From Ichthyophis bannanicus (Eukaryota; Chordata; Amphibia; Gymnophiona; Ichthyophiidae), in NCBI GenBank assembly GCA_033557465.1, contig CM066032.1, forward strand, positions 53,976,955 through 54,040,954: DNA of 64,000 nucleotides, in the 5' to 3' direction. How positions within the stretch are numbered: position 1 is the stretch's first letter; every line of letters starts with the position of its first letter. The translations under genes were made by a program, and so were the position numbers. Of the stretch, positions 34,136-44,776 are shown piece after piece. The notes beneath the pieces were generated by a model. It did no database searches and was not told the origin of the DNA. It saw nothing but the letters and a program-made list of their open reading frames with translations.

Positions 34136-34680
34136 TTAGCATTTGCGCTTTTTCATTGTCACTTTCCACAAATCTGTTCCCAGCACTTTTGAGTCCTGCA
34201 ATTCCACTTCTGATTTTCCTCCTCTCCCGAATATACCTGAAAAAGTTTTGTCGCCACACTTCACATCTTTAGCTATCTTTTCTTCTGCCTTGGATTTTGC
34301 TATCCTTATTTTTCTTTTTATCTCTTTTAGTTTTTTATCCTATATTCTTTTCTGTGTTCCTCTGTTTGAGAGCTTCTGAATTTTGTGAAAGCTGTGTTTT
34401 TTTGCCTTTATTTGTGCAGCCACTTCTTTGGAGAACCAAATAGGTTTCCTTTTTCACTTGTTTTTGTTTTCTTTCCTTACATATGTATCTGTTGTACTTT
34501 TTATTGCCTCCTTTAGTTTAGTCCACTGCAATTCCACTTCCCTTATCCCCTCCCACCCTGCCAACTCTTCCTTCAGGTACTTGGCCATTATACTGAAGTC
34601 ATTGTTTTTGAAGTCCAGCATTTTGAGCTTGCTGTGATTGGACAGTTCTAGGACAAGGAGAAAAGGTGGGTGTGACACTG
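34136..34680 (-). pseudogene. CR1-like pre-RT linker fragment
   Basis: The minus strand gives Lys-rich sequence with KNNDFSIMAKYLKEELAG, KEAIKSTTDTYV and PIWFSKEVAAQIKAKK, resembling the region between endonuclease and RT in CR1. It is probably the continuation of the old CR1 that breaks off at 18000. Confidence 0.55.
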
Positions 34681-34988
34681 AATTGAAGGACAGATGTCAT
34701 TTCATATGATGGACTATATAGGCAATGCAACCCTGGGGTGGGTGGGGTGAGGGGTAGGGTGGGCGGGAATGTAAGTGTCCCTGGTCAGTAGACCTTCTAT
34801 GAAGGGAGGGCACACTCAAATCTAAGAGAATATAAACAGGTAATAACTAGGCAGAGAAAACGTATATCAAAAAGCAGCCAAAATAATAACTGTGGAAACT
34901 TATCTTTGCAGTGCTGGATCAGAACCCTTGCTCAGGTAGCAGAGAGACTGATTGAATTAACTCTCAGGCAAAAGAAGCTGAATGAAGT
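34681..34988. other. Unassigned sequence
   Basis: About 300 bp with a G-rich run (GGGTGGGTGGGGTGAGGGGT at about 34738) and no open frame or recognised repeat. Confidence 0.4.
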
Positions 34989-37402
34989 AATTGTTGTTGT
35001 TGTTGTTAAGTGCCGTCGAGTCGGAGTCGACTCATGGCGACCCTCTGGATAGCTATCCTAAACTGTGTTCGGTCTTCAGTCAGGCGGCTCATTGTTGACA
35101 GACTGGTACCCGTAGCTGCTGTTATTGTAGCGATCCATCTCATTGCTGGCCTTCCTCTTTTGCGTTGACCTTCTATCTTGCCAAGCATGATGTCTTTCTC
35201 TAATGATCTCTCTCTTTGCATGATGTGTCCGAAGTATGAAAGTCGAAGTCTTGTCATCTGAGCTTCTAAAGAAAGCTTAGGTTTGATCTCCTCTAGTACC
35301 GACTGGTTTGTTCTTCGGGCAGTCCATGGTATACACAGTATTCGCCGCCAGCACCATAATTCAAAGGCATCAATTTTCTTCCTGTCTATCTTTTTCACTG
35401 TCCAGCTTTCACATCCATATGATGTTATTGAAAATACCATGGCTTGAACAAGTTGAATCTTTGTATGGAGAGAGACATCTCTGCTCTTGAGAATCTTATC
35501 TAGGTCTTTCATAGCCATTCTGCCAAGAGCTATGCGTTGTCTGATTTCTTGACTGCTTGCTGCTTCTTTATTGATAGTTGATCCAAGTAGGTTAAAGTTG
35601 TTCACAATTTCAATTTCTTCTCCTTCAACGATGAACCTGTTGATTATGCCAGTTGTCATGATCTTTGTCTTCTTTACATTAAGGTGCAGGCCCATTTTGA
35701 GACTATGTTCTTTGATTGTGAGAAGCAAATGTTTCAGATCACCTTCACTTTCAGCCAGTAATGTGGTATCATCAGTATAGCGAAGGTTGTTGATGAGTCT
35801 TCCACCAATCTTCACACCTCTGTTGTCTTCATACAGTCCTGCTTCTCTGATGATTTGTTCTGCATATAAATTAAACAGGTAGGGGGAAAGTATGCAGCCT
35901 TGCTTATTTTAAACCATTCTGTTTCTCCTTGTTCCGTTTGAACTGTTGCTTCTTGATCAATGTACAGATTGTGCAAGAGAACGATCAGGTGTTCTGGTAT
36001 ACCCATGCTTCTTAATGTGGCCCAGAGTTTCTCATGGTTTACACAGTCAAAAGCCAAGCTATAGTCGATAAAGCACAAATAGATATCCTTTTGGTATTCT
36101 TTAGTCTTTTCAAGGATCCAACTCACATCCGCAATGATGTCTGTCGTTCCTCTCCCTTTCCTGAACCCTGCTTGCACTTCAGGTAGTTCTTGTTCTAGGT
36201 ATGGCTGTAGTCTCTTTTGAATAATCTTCAGTAGAATCTTGCTGGCATATGGGATCAGAGCGATTGTGCGATAATTTCCACAGTCAGTTGGATCATCTTT
36301 CTTTAGTATTGGTATAAACACAGATCTTTTCCAGTCAGTTGGCCATGATGTTGTCTTCCATATTTCTTGGCAGAGCCTTGTAAGTATGGTAACAGCTGCA
36401 TCAGATTGCTGCAATACTTCTATGGGAATGCTATCAATGCCTGGTGCTTTGTTCTTTGATAAGGCTTTCAATGCTGCTTCAACTTCTCCTTTCATCACCA
36501 ATGGTTCCCGATCATAAGGTACAGGTTGAAACAGCTGTTGGTCCACTTGATCTTTATCATATAAAAACTCTGTATATTCCTTCCACCTTTTCTTGATCTT
36601 CTCAGCATCATTCAACATAGAACCTTGAGCATCTTGTAAAATTCCAATTCGAGGCTGGAACTTTTTCTTTAACTCTCGCAGCTTTAGGAAAGCCAATCTT
36701 GTTCTTCCTCTAATAGTTTCTGCTTCTATTTCCTTGCAAGTGTCATTATAGTACTTTTCCTTGTCCTGTCTTGCTGCACGTTGGAAATCTCTGAGTTCTG
36801 CGATTGTCTTTCTTTCTCCTATGGCTTTAGCTTCTCTGCGTTTCTGGGCAATTTTCAGAGTTTCTTCCGTCATCCATTTTGGCCGTTTTTGCTTTTTCAT
36901 CTTTTGTAGAGACTTCTCGCTTTCTTCCAGCACAACCTTCTTGATGTCATTCCATAACTCTTCCGGAGCTCTTTCATTTTTATCTAAAGCAGCAAATCGA
37001 TTTTGCAGGCAGTCTTTAAATTCCAGTGGTATATTCTCAAGGTCATATTTTGCTGCATTCATGAGTGGTTTGCTCTTTTTCAACTTTAGCTTGAGTTTGC
37101 ATACTAGTAGTTGATGATCTGTACCACAGTCAGCTCCAGGTTTTGTCTTTGTTGATGTTATAGAACTTTTCCATCGTTGACTTCCACAGATGTAGTCAAT
37201 TTGATTTTTACACAATCCATTGGGTGAAGTCCATGTGTACAGTCACCGCTTGTGTTGATGGAAGAAGGTGTTTGAGATGAATAGATCGTTGGTCTTGCAG
37301 AATTCTATCAGTCTTTCTCCAGCTTCATTCCTGTTGCCAAGTCCATATTTTTCAACTACTTTGCCTTCTTCTTTGTTTCCAACTTTTGCGTTCCAGTCAC
37401 CC
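34989..37402 (-). mobile_element. RTE/BovB-clade LINE, 5'-truncated
   Basis: The minus-strand LINE ends (left) in GTT repeats at 34989-35008, then the GTGCCGTCGAGTCGGAGTCG motif shared with the copy at 5927. Two frames cover most of it: 35812-37215 (endonuclease end, linker, RT) and 35006-35815 (RT end and C-terminal domain). The 5' end is cut at about 37402 within the endonuclease, where Tc1-like sequence starts. Confidence 0.9.
35006..37215 (-). pseudogene. BovB endonuclease-end/RT frames
   Basis: The first frame has QIDYICGSQRWKSS, NKAPGIDSIPIEVLQQSD, NYRTIALIPYASKILLKI, VQAGFRKGRGTTDIIADV and CFIDYSLAFDCVNH. Compared with the copy at 7172, about ten bases are missing near 35907 in the GVRQG segment, shifting frame. 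The second frame begins KIGGRLINNLRYTDDTTLLA, where the catalytic YADD reads YTDD, and continues to MSRLRLDGT. The shift and the altered motif show this copy is inactive. Confidence 0.87.
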
Positions 37403-38367
37403 AAGATGACAATGCACCCTGCCATCGCTCCAGACAGGTGTTCAGCTGGAAGCAGCGGAACAACATCAAGTCAATGGACTGGCTTGCCCAGTCTCCAGAT
37501 CTGAATCCAATCGAGAACCTGTGGCACAAGGTGGCCTTGGACATATCCAAGAGGCATCTGACATCAAAGCGTGAGCTGATTGAGTCACTCATTGCAGCTT
37601 GGAACCGCGTTGTCACCAATGATCACCTTGTCAGACTGGTTCATTCAATGCCGACAAGGTGCAGTCAGGTGATCAAGAACAAGGGTGGCCAATCAAATAC
37701 TGAGCCATCACTGACATGTAAAAACGGCCTTTTTCAAGGTCAGATACATTAATTTGAAGGAAACTTGGCGTGGGTCCATAATATTTTAAAGCATACTTAC
37801 AATAATATATCGTTGACTAATGATGTACATTACACGATTTTCACAGAAAATCTATCAACAGGTACTTCGGGCCGGAAGGTCAGGGGTTCAAATCCCACTA
37901 GAGGACAGCAACCTTGGGCCGGAAGGACTGGGGTTTCTAGTCCCACAGGTGCTCCTTGTGGTCTTGGGCAAGCCACTTAACCCTCCATAGCCCATGTTCC
38001 CTGTAAAATAGTTCTCTGTGTGCTGTGCTTTCCTGTCTAATCAATGTGTTTATACCTCAAAAAGTTCCTGTCATGATTTGACAATTTCCAATCTGTAATC
38101 AAACCGCTGCTGATCGCTGGAAGTAGCGGTATACAAATGTATACTAAATAAATAAATAAATAAATAAAATAAATAAACTATGGGGAACAAACTCAGAAAA
38201 TAAGGGCCAAACCAATACTAAAAGTTTGCCCTAATAGCCAAATCTGTCACTTATCATGAGATACACAGAAAAAGCCACTGGGAGGAAAAAGAAATTAAGA
38301 TATAAGGTCATTAAGTTGAAAAAACATCAAATTTACAAGTGATTCCAGATATTTGCACACCACTGTA
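37403..38367 (+). mobile_element. Tc1/mariner remnant with one terminal repeat
   Basis: The open frame from about 37408 contains DNAPCHRS (second catalytic acid) and SPDLNPIENLW (third), then the transposase C-terminus to 37752. The right terminal repeat ends TTTGCACACCACTGTA at 38367, with a TA at the tip as expected. The N-terminal half and left terminal repeat are missing because the BovB sequence abuts at 37402. A SINE is inserted in the 3' untranslated part. Confidence 0.85.
37875..38177 (+). mobile_element. tRNA-derived SINE
   Basis: It contains a B-box-like GGGTTCAAATCCC at about 37886, the conserved body GTGGTCTTGGGCAAGCCACT and a tail of AAAT repeats ending at about 38177. The A-box end is missing or diverged, so it is 5'-truncated. 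It is related to the SINEs at 46968 and 53369 over the body. Confidence 0.78.
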
Positions 38368-38640
38368 CATGCGTTACATGGAACGTTTAAACAAGGTGTG
38401 TCATAGTAGTAAAACGATTAACAATTAAAAAGATAAACTATCCAGAAATATTTCATCAACATGAAAGAAAGGAAATCAATATATAACACTGGTTCATCTA
38501 TAGTCCACATATATATGGGGGAGAGATAAGGAAGAAAACTCTCAGTGGCAGAGGACACCAACTGAGAATAATACAATTAATCAAAATAGAAACCGATGGC
38601 TGTAGAGCTGGAAGGTAGATATAATTTAATTGCAAGGTCG
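38368..38640. other. Unassigned AT-rich sequence
   Basis: No open frame, repeat or terminal signature is recognised in this stretch between the mariner end and the L1 fragment. Confidence 0.4.
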
Positions 38641-38642
38641 CT

Positions 38643-39601
38643 TCAACCCTCAGCGAGGGATAAGACAGAGGGCAACCTAGCACTAATAAATGCAGATAAC
38701 GCTTCAGGTTGATAAAAAATAAATTTCTGTGATTTAAACACTACTACGCATTTACAAGGAAAACGCAAATGATAAGTTCCCTCAATCTGCAAAACCCCAT
38801 TTTTTAAAAAAGAAAATGCCTGCATCTTTTTTGTGTATCTCTACATACTGTATATCTGGAAACATGGATATCTTGACCCCATAAAACAAAGAGAGACTTT
38901 TTAAAAAACAGTTTAAGCAACCACTCTCCATCTGAAACTAAAGCAAGAGACACTAACAAAGTTGATACTTTAACAGAGCCTATGGTTGGGGAGGATAATA
39001 AATCAGAAACATTCAACACATCTGTAACAAAATCCTCACTAACAGAACCCAGCTCTTTTTTAGCCTTCGAAATTGGTGGCATTAAATCTTGAGGCACCAA
39101 TAATACTTCCACCAAATACTTTTTAAAGAGGTCCAATGGTGCTGTCCCTGGAATCATAGGGAAATTCAGTGCTCTCAAATTAGAGGCCCGAACAGAATTT
39201 TCCAGCCCTTCCAGTTTAGCCCACAACAAAACGTTATCCTTGAGAAGAGGCATGTTAGAATCAGAAACAGAACTCACTTTTTGATGATTCTCTCCAACCT
39301 GATTTTTAAGTTGTTCCACTTCAGTATGATATCTCTGCAAACTTTCCTCAACCTGAGACACCTTCGCCAAAGTCCCAGCAGTTTGAGAAGTGACTGCCTC
39401 TGATAATCGAGTAGTAGCGTCCCATATAGTGTCCAGAGTAATTGTCTTGGGGCGAGATAGCCTAAAAACAGTTGTGGAAACCTCAGACACAGTAGACAAG
39501 AGACTTGCGCCTCCCTCACCTGGAGTTTGCAGCCCAAGCTGAGGAGATCTGTCCGTCGCACTTCCTCCACCGGCGGCATAGCTCACACTCCCACCTTCCA
39601 C
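38643..39601 (-). pseudogene. L1 LINE ORF1 protein, two frames
   Basis: The frame from 39601 carries a coiled-coil region (LAKVSQVEESLQRYHTEVEQ), then KLEGLENSVRASNLRALNFP, the start of the L1 ORF1 RNA-recognition domain. It continues to the C-terminal domain, with a run ending DTQKRCRHFLF at 38804. The next frame at 38825-38643 adds LRFPCKCVVVFKSQKFIFYQ, the usual ORF1 end. A frameshift near 38810 separates the two. ORF1 protein is a trimeric RNA chaperone of the L1 particle. No L1 ORF2 is present next to it, so the copy is partial. Confidence 0.8.
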
Positions 39602-39845
39602 TTCGTCAGCTTCCCGCCACGCTCCTGCTATGCCGCCACTTTAGGACGCACTAGCAGGGAAAGCCGGCGGCGGTGGTGGGGAACACGCTGGGGGCTGCGG
39701 TGGAGACCTCGCATTGGGAGAGAGTGTGGAATCCAGGCACACTGAAGAAACAGCCTCCTCACACGATTCTTCTCCACCTGCGCGAATCTCCCGGACCATC
39801 TCCTCCGACAGCAGAACAAAAACTTGTCTGATGGGATGTGAAATT
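39602..39845 (-). other. Probable L1 5' leader
   Basis: A GC-rich stretch (GCCGGCGGCGGTGGTGGGGA) directly upstream of the ORF1 start on the minus strand. The GC content contrasts with its surroundings, as is common for L1 leaders with internal promoters. It could instead be part of the coding frame. Confidence 0.4.
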
Positions 39846-40100
39846 TGTGACAAATAAACCCCCCTTTGTCCTCATCATGCTCAAAGAAGATAGATATATA
39901 GATTTCGCCCTCTCCTGCGATCTTATTGAAGTCATGGGGTGGGATGTAGAAGGAGCTATCCTGGTATCATGACGGTAAGTTGCTTTGATGTTAAGAGAAG
40001 CTTCCAGCGCTGACTTTGATACAGTTATACCACTGTCACTATTTCCTCAGCCACCATCCGGTCTGTGTGGTAAAACACATGGATATCCCTCCCTGTGACA
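39846..40100. other. Unassigned sequence
   Basis: No coding or repeat signature recognised. Confidence 0.35.
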
Positions 40101-40107
40101 TTGCCCA

Positions 40108-40235
40108 CATTTATTTATTTAATTAATTTATTTTATTTAACATTTCTTATATACCGCATTTCATGATATCAAGGCGGTTTACATTGAACAAACTGAAATT
40201 ACATGGGTGTTTGAGAGCCCAGTCTCGTTGCCCAT
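40108..40235 (-). mobile_element. Short L2-like 3' end
   Basis: ATTTATTTA repeats followed by CTTATATACCGCATTTCATG and a GGCGGTTTACATTGAAC stretch. This is the same arrangement as the L2 3' end at 13323, so it is a strongly 5'-truncated L2 copy. Confidence 0.6.
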
Positions 40236-40647
40236 CTTATTTATCAGCTCTGCAGGTCTGAGCTGAGGAGTGCGGTTCAGTCACTGTGAGAGACTCTGGC
40301 TGGACAATTTATCATTGTAGTGGTCTGGAGAATGGAGAAGGAAGCAACTTCAATTCTGGCAAACAGACCAACTTAGAGAAGAAAGTCAACAGCAAATATT
40401 TTACATAAGCTAACTTCCTGAAAGGTCTCTGAAGTGGGTGGTGTATCTTGGAGAGGAGCCAGAGACTTCTTGGAAATGGCAGTTTCGTATAAAGACGGCT
40501 TTCACTTCCCCTCACAATAGCATTTCCTTTGCATGAGTAGACAAGCAGGTTACCTACTGTAGAGTTTAAAACTTCCAGGATAACTTCAAACTTCCAGACC
40601 TGCCTGTGTATCCTTGGTTCTTCATATAGCTGTAACTAAACAGGTAG
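40236..40647. other. Unassigned sequence
   Basis: About 400 bp with only short shadow frames and no recognised repeat. It might be single-copy host DNA. Confidence 0.35.
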
Positions 40648-41272
40648 AAAAGGCGACAGCAAAAGCTAGAAAGATACTTGGGTGCATATGGAGAGGAATG
40701 GCCAGCAGAAAAAAAGGGGGTGATAATGCTTCTGTATAAGTCTTTGGTGCGACCTCATTTGGAGTATAGTGTGCAATTCTGGAGACCGCACCTTCAAAAG
40801 GATATAAACAGGATGGAGTCAGTACAGAGGGTGGCTACTAAAATGGTTAGTGGTCTTCATTATAAAGCATATGAGGACAGACTTAAGGATCTTAATATGT
40901 ACACCTTAGAGGAAAGGTGGGATAGAGGTGATATGATTGAGATGTTTAAATACCTCCGTGGCATAAATGTTCAGGGAGAGAGCCTCTTTCGATTGACAGC
41001 AAGTTCTGCTACGAGGGGACATGGGATGAGGGTGGAGGGAGATAGATTCAGGAGTGATATGCGGAAATATTTCTTTATGGAAAGAGTGGTGGATCCATGG
41101 AATAGTCTCCCAGTGGAGGTGGTAGAGATGAGGACAGTAACTGAATTCAAAAAAGCATGGGACCAACACAGAGGATCTCTAAAGGAAAAAAGGGGACTGT
41201 TGTAGTTGTTTTTCTGGAAGGACAGACTAGATAGGCCATGTGGTCTTTTTCCGTCATCATGTTTCTATGCTT
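40648..41272 (+). mobile_element. CR1 LINE 3' end
   Basis: The plus frame 40678-41205 is an open CR1 C-terminal domain (VRPHLEYSVQFWRPHLQKDI, MRKYFFMERVVDPWNSLPVE). Its 3' untranslated end has GGCCATGTGGTCTTTTTCCG, and the tail finishes at about 41272. It closely resembles the CR1 at 11369-11935 in opposite orientation. Confidence 0.87.
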
Positions 41273-42469
41273 CTAGTTTGCGTGAACTGGTTCCTAGCAT
41301 TTTCTGCATTCGATGATTTTAAACCATTCTGTTTCTCCTCTCTATGCCAGAAATCTTTCCAGGAATCCAGTCGCAGATCTCTGCCTGGTTTTCTGACATT
41401 GCTTCCTGAATGCCTCATGACCGATCATCTGAACCCGAACATGTGTAAAACTGATCTCCTAGACCAGTGATGGCTAACCTTTTTGAGCCCGAGTGCCCAA
41501 ACTGCCGCACAAAACCAAAGAATTTCCTCAAAGTGCCAGCACGTCAATTAAAGCTCCATTTGCATAAGGTGCTTCATTTGCATAAATATTTGCATAATGT
41601 TACCATACACTAACTTTTAGTAAACATGCCTCTTAATGAGTATATGGATAAAGAAAGACTAAAAGGTTTCTACATTACTATAATCCAGTACCAACCGCCA
41701 GGCACATTAGGAACTATTACAAACGCTGCCCATTTAGAACCCATAGCAAACCCGCCGTATCCTAACAGCACTACCAGGACTCACAAAGCACCATACTCTA
41801 CCTATCAAAAGGCAACACTGCAAATATTAAACCAATACATCTCAGAGAACAACCAATACATGACCTACTGGGGAAAGAACAAGTGGCAATGTCAAATAGG
41901 AATTATATAAACAGAATACCTCAGCTCAGTTACACATGCAGAACAGACCATTACCCAACAAGGAATCACAATTTAGAAACAGGAAGACAATAATAAAACT
42001 GGGAAACCCAAAAGCCAAACTTGGAATATACAACAACACTGTAGAAATAAAACTATATATTAATTTCCTCTTGTACTAAACAAAGCGCAAAAAAAAATGA
42101 TGCACATTTCCCAGAGCTGACATATTCCAGTTAATAAATTCAAAATAAAGAGATATTTTTCTACCTTTTGTGCATTTTTTTTCAGTTGCAATTGTTCCAG
42201 CCACTTTCTTCTGGTTTCTTCGTGTCTTCTGCTAACTCTCCATCTGCTGTCCATTTGTCCTTTCTTCTGTCTTCTTGGGTTTTTTTTTCCATTCTCTCTC
42301 TACATCTGCTTTAACATACTAATCTTTCTCCTTTTGCTCTTTCCTCATTCCTATTTCATCTACTCAAAATTTACCCCTCCATCCTCAATCCCCACTTACT
42401 CTCCCAATACCCGGCCAATTGTAGATTTTTTATCCCTCCCACACAAAATATTTTTCCCCTCTCCATTTT

Positions 42470-43310
42470 ACTCTCCCAGCCCCATCCCATTCTAATCCTC
42501 CCCCAACACCAGCTCCCTTCTAGTTCCAGCCTCACCCAGCATCCATTCCCTTCTAGTCCCTGCATCAGCCCATTTCCAGTCCTAGCAGCCCCCCAACCCA
42601 TTTCCAGTCCTAGCAACCCCCCAACCCAATACCAGTCCTATCCCCCCCTCATCAACCCACTTCCAGTCCTAACCCCCCATCACCCCATTTTCAGTTTAAG
42701 CCCCCCCCTATAACCCATTACCAGTCCTAACCCCCCATCAGCCCACTTCCAGTCCTAACCCCCCATCAGCCCACTTCCAGTCAGCCCCCCATAGCCCATT
42801 GCCAGTCCTAACCCCCCCCATCAGCCCACAGTCCATTACCAGTCCTAACCCCATCAGCCCACCTCAAGTCCTAACCCCTCCCCATCAGCCCATTTCTTGT
42901 CCCAGCCCCCCATAGCCCATTATCAGTCCTAAGCCCCCCCATAGCCCATTACCAGTCCTAACCCCATCAGACCACCTCCAGTGTTAACCCCCCATCAGCC
43001 CATTTCCAGTCCTAACCCCTCCCCATCAGCAGTCCTAACCCCCCCTAGCCCATTAGCAGTCCTAACCCCCCCTCTCTAGCCCATTAGCACTCCTAACCCC
43101 CCCCCCCCCGCCCATTAGCAGTCCTAACCCCCCATCACCCCATTTCCAGACAGCCCCCATCAGCCCACAGCCCATTAGCAGTCCTACCCCCCCAGCCCAT
43201 TAGCATTCCTAACCCCCCCCAGCCCATTTCCATTACTAACCCCCCCCTAGCCCATTATCATTCCTAACCCCCCCCCCCCAGCCCATTTGCAGTCCTAACC
43301 CACCCCCCAT
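42470..43310. repeat. C-rich degenerate minisatellite
   Basis: Units of the form CCCATTACCAGTCCTAACCC with variable C runs recur more than twenty times with changing spacing. It lies inside the hAT element and probably arose by slippage there. Confidence 0.9.
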
Positions 43311-43339
43311 GGCAAATTTAAAAAAAAAAAAAAGCAGCT

Positions 43340-43668
43340 GGCTCTGGCTTCTGCCGCGGCAGCGGCAGCATGCAGTGTCCCGCGGGGCCCCCTCCGCCCG
43401 CTAAGCCCCTCTGCAAGGGCTTTCAGATTCGCGAGGGAGAGCGTCTCCCTCGCGTCTCTGTTAAGCCCGCAGGGGCTAATGGGAAATTTCCCATCAGTCC
43501 CTCTGGGGCTGATGGGAAATTTCCCATTAGCCCCTGCGGGCTTAACAGAGACGCGAGGGAGACGCTGTCTCCCTCGCGAATCTGAAAGCCCGTGCAGAGG
43601 GGCTTAGCGGGCGGAGGGGGCCCCGCGGGACACTGCATGCTGCCGCGTCCGCGGCAGCAGCCAGAGCC
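43340..43668. repeat. Large foldback, arms of about 158 bp
   Basis: 43340-43497 and 43509-43668 are near-perfect reverse complements around an 11-nt loop. Both arms are GC-rich and both include GGGAAATTTCCC-type palindromes. Matching peptides appear on both strands (MQCPAGPPPPAKPLC), confirming the symmetry. It lies near the right end of the hAT element. Confidence 0.95.
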
Positions 43669-44614
43669 CGCTTTTTCTTTTTCTGCGGACCTTCACGCGT
43701 GCCAGCTGCAAGGCCTTCGCGTGCCACAGCTGGCACGCGTGCCATAGGTTCGCCATCGCTGTCCTAGACTTTCCCCCTAAACTCAGCTCCCCTCTTCCTC
43801 CTTCTCTATCTGTGGATGACGCCACACTCCTCCCTCTTTCCTCAGCTTGTAACCTTGGGATCATCTTTAACTCTACTTTCTCTTTTTCTGCACACATCCA
43901 ACAGATAGCTAAAACCTGTCGCTTCTTTCTCTATAATATTGACCAAATTTATCCCTTCCTTTCTACACACACTACTAAGACACCTATGCACTCTAGTCAC
44001 TTGCTGTCCATAGGAACCTCCTCCTTGCTGGTCTCCCTCTGAGTCATCTCTCTCCCCTTCAATCTGTTCAATACTCTGCTGCGCGGTGAATCTCCCACCA
44101 ACCTTGATATGCTCATGTAACCCCTCTTCTCAAGTTGCTTCACTGGCTCCCTATCCATTTCCACATCCAATTCAAACTTGGCCTGCTGACCTATAAGTGC
44201 ATTCACTCTGCAGCTCCGCACTACCTTTCCTTTCCTTTCTTATCTCTCCCTACACCCCTCCTCGGAAACTCCGCTCTTCTGGCAGATCCCTTCTATGTTT
44301 GCCCTTCTCTTCTACTGAGAACTCCAGACTTTAATCCTTTCACCTTTCTGCCCCTTATGTCTGCAACAAACTACCTGAGTCTGTATCAGGCTTCATCACT
44401 GCCCTTTTTAAAATCCAGACTGAAAACTGACCTCTTTGAGGCCACTTAGTCTCCTATGTCTTTCCTAGATTTAGCCTCGTCCTCAGCTATTGTGGTGTTT
44501 GTCTTGACTAGATTGTAAACTCTGCTTAGCAGGGACTGTCTTCTACATGTGTCTGTATAGTGCTGCATACGCCTTGTAGCGCTATACAAATGATAAATAG
44601 TAGTACTGTATTAT

Positions 44615-44776
44615 ATTTTATAAATGCCATCAAGTCAATGGCTGGAAGTAGATTGACAGGCTTTTTCTAAAGTGACTTGATTAAGGCACAAGGAGTATCA
44701 GTGGGAATCAAACGATGATTTTTTTGGTATCAGTTTGTTACTCTAACCAGTAGGCTACTTCTGCACTCCAAAACAC
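44615..44776 (-). mobile_element. tRNA-derived SINE with BovB-like tail
   Basis: On the minus strand the head reads GTAGCCTACTGGTTAGAGTA (A-box-like), with a GTTTGATTCCC B-box-like segment, and the tail end contains the complement of TGCCATCAAGTCAATGG. That tail resembles the end of the BovB copies, so the SINE is probably mobilised by BovB machinery. Confidence 0.6.

Larger units (their letters stand above)
13021..34680 (-). mobile_element. Old CR1 LINE split by nested insertions
   Basis: Three separated blocks read as one CR1 on the minus strand: 13021-13322 (C-terminal end), 16871-18000 (RT to C-terminal region) and, probably, about 34136-34680 (linker before RT). The first gap is an L2 element flanked by TTTTTAT on both sides, and CR1 sequence is continuous across it. 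The second gap holds a nearly complete younger CR1 with further nesting. The third block contains a segment like LDFKNNDFSIMAKYLKEELA and KRKPIWFSKEV, as expected upstream of RT. Its link to block two is inference from order, strand and content. Confidence 0.7.
41465..43761. mobile_element. Non-autonomous hAT transposon (8-bp duplication)
   Basis: The ends are CAGTGATGGCTAACCT and, at the right, the complement of CAGCGATGGCGAACCT, a hAT-type terminal repeat. TCCTAGAC occurs at 41457-41464 and again at 43762-43769, a perfect 8-bp target duplication. The 2.3-kb interior has no transposase. It holds an AT-rich part, a C-rich degenerate repeat and a large foldback. Confidence 0.92.
41280..44605 (+). 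mobile_element. L2-like LINE 3' half split by a hAT element
   Basis: Coding pieces at about 41370-41464 (GFLTLLPECLMTDHLNPN, CKTDLLD) and 43770-44449 (SACNLGIIFNSTFSFSAHIQ, MLHWLPIHFHIQFKLGLLTY) join in frame once the hAT and one TCCTAGAC are disregarded. The 3' end has ATTGTAAACTCTGCTTAGCA and a tail with TAGTAGTA near 44600. It has the RT end and C-terminal domain only. Confidence 0.72.

Noticed and set aside
41311..41340. 24-bp match to BovB (TTTTAAACCATTCTGTTTCTCC) inside the L2-like LINE
   Set aside because: Too short and isolated to call an insertion; noted only as a possible microhomology patch.
42470..43310. CRISPR-like array or telomeric repeat (CCCTAA-like units)
   Set aside because: The units are degenerate, vary in spacing and lie inside a hAT element; C runs expand irregularly, as in a minisatellite.
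43370..43638. Two similar ORFs on opposite strands (MQCPAGPPPPAKPLC)
   Set aside because: They arise from the foldback symmetry, not from two genes.
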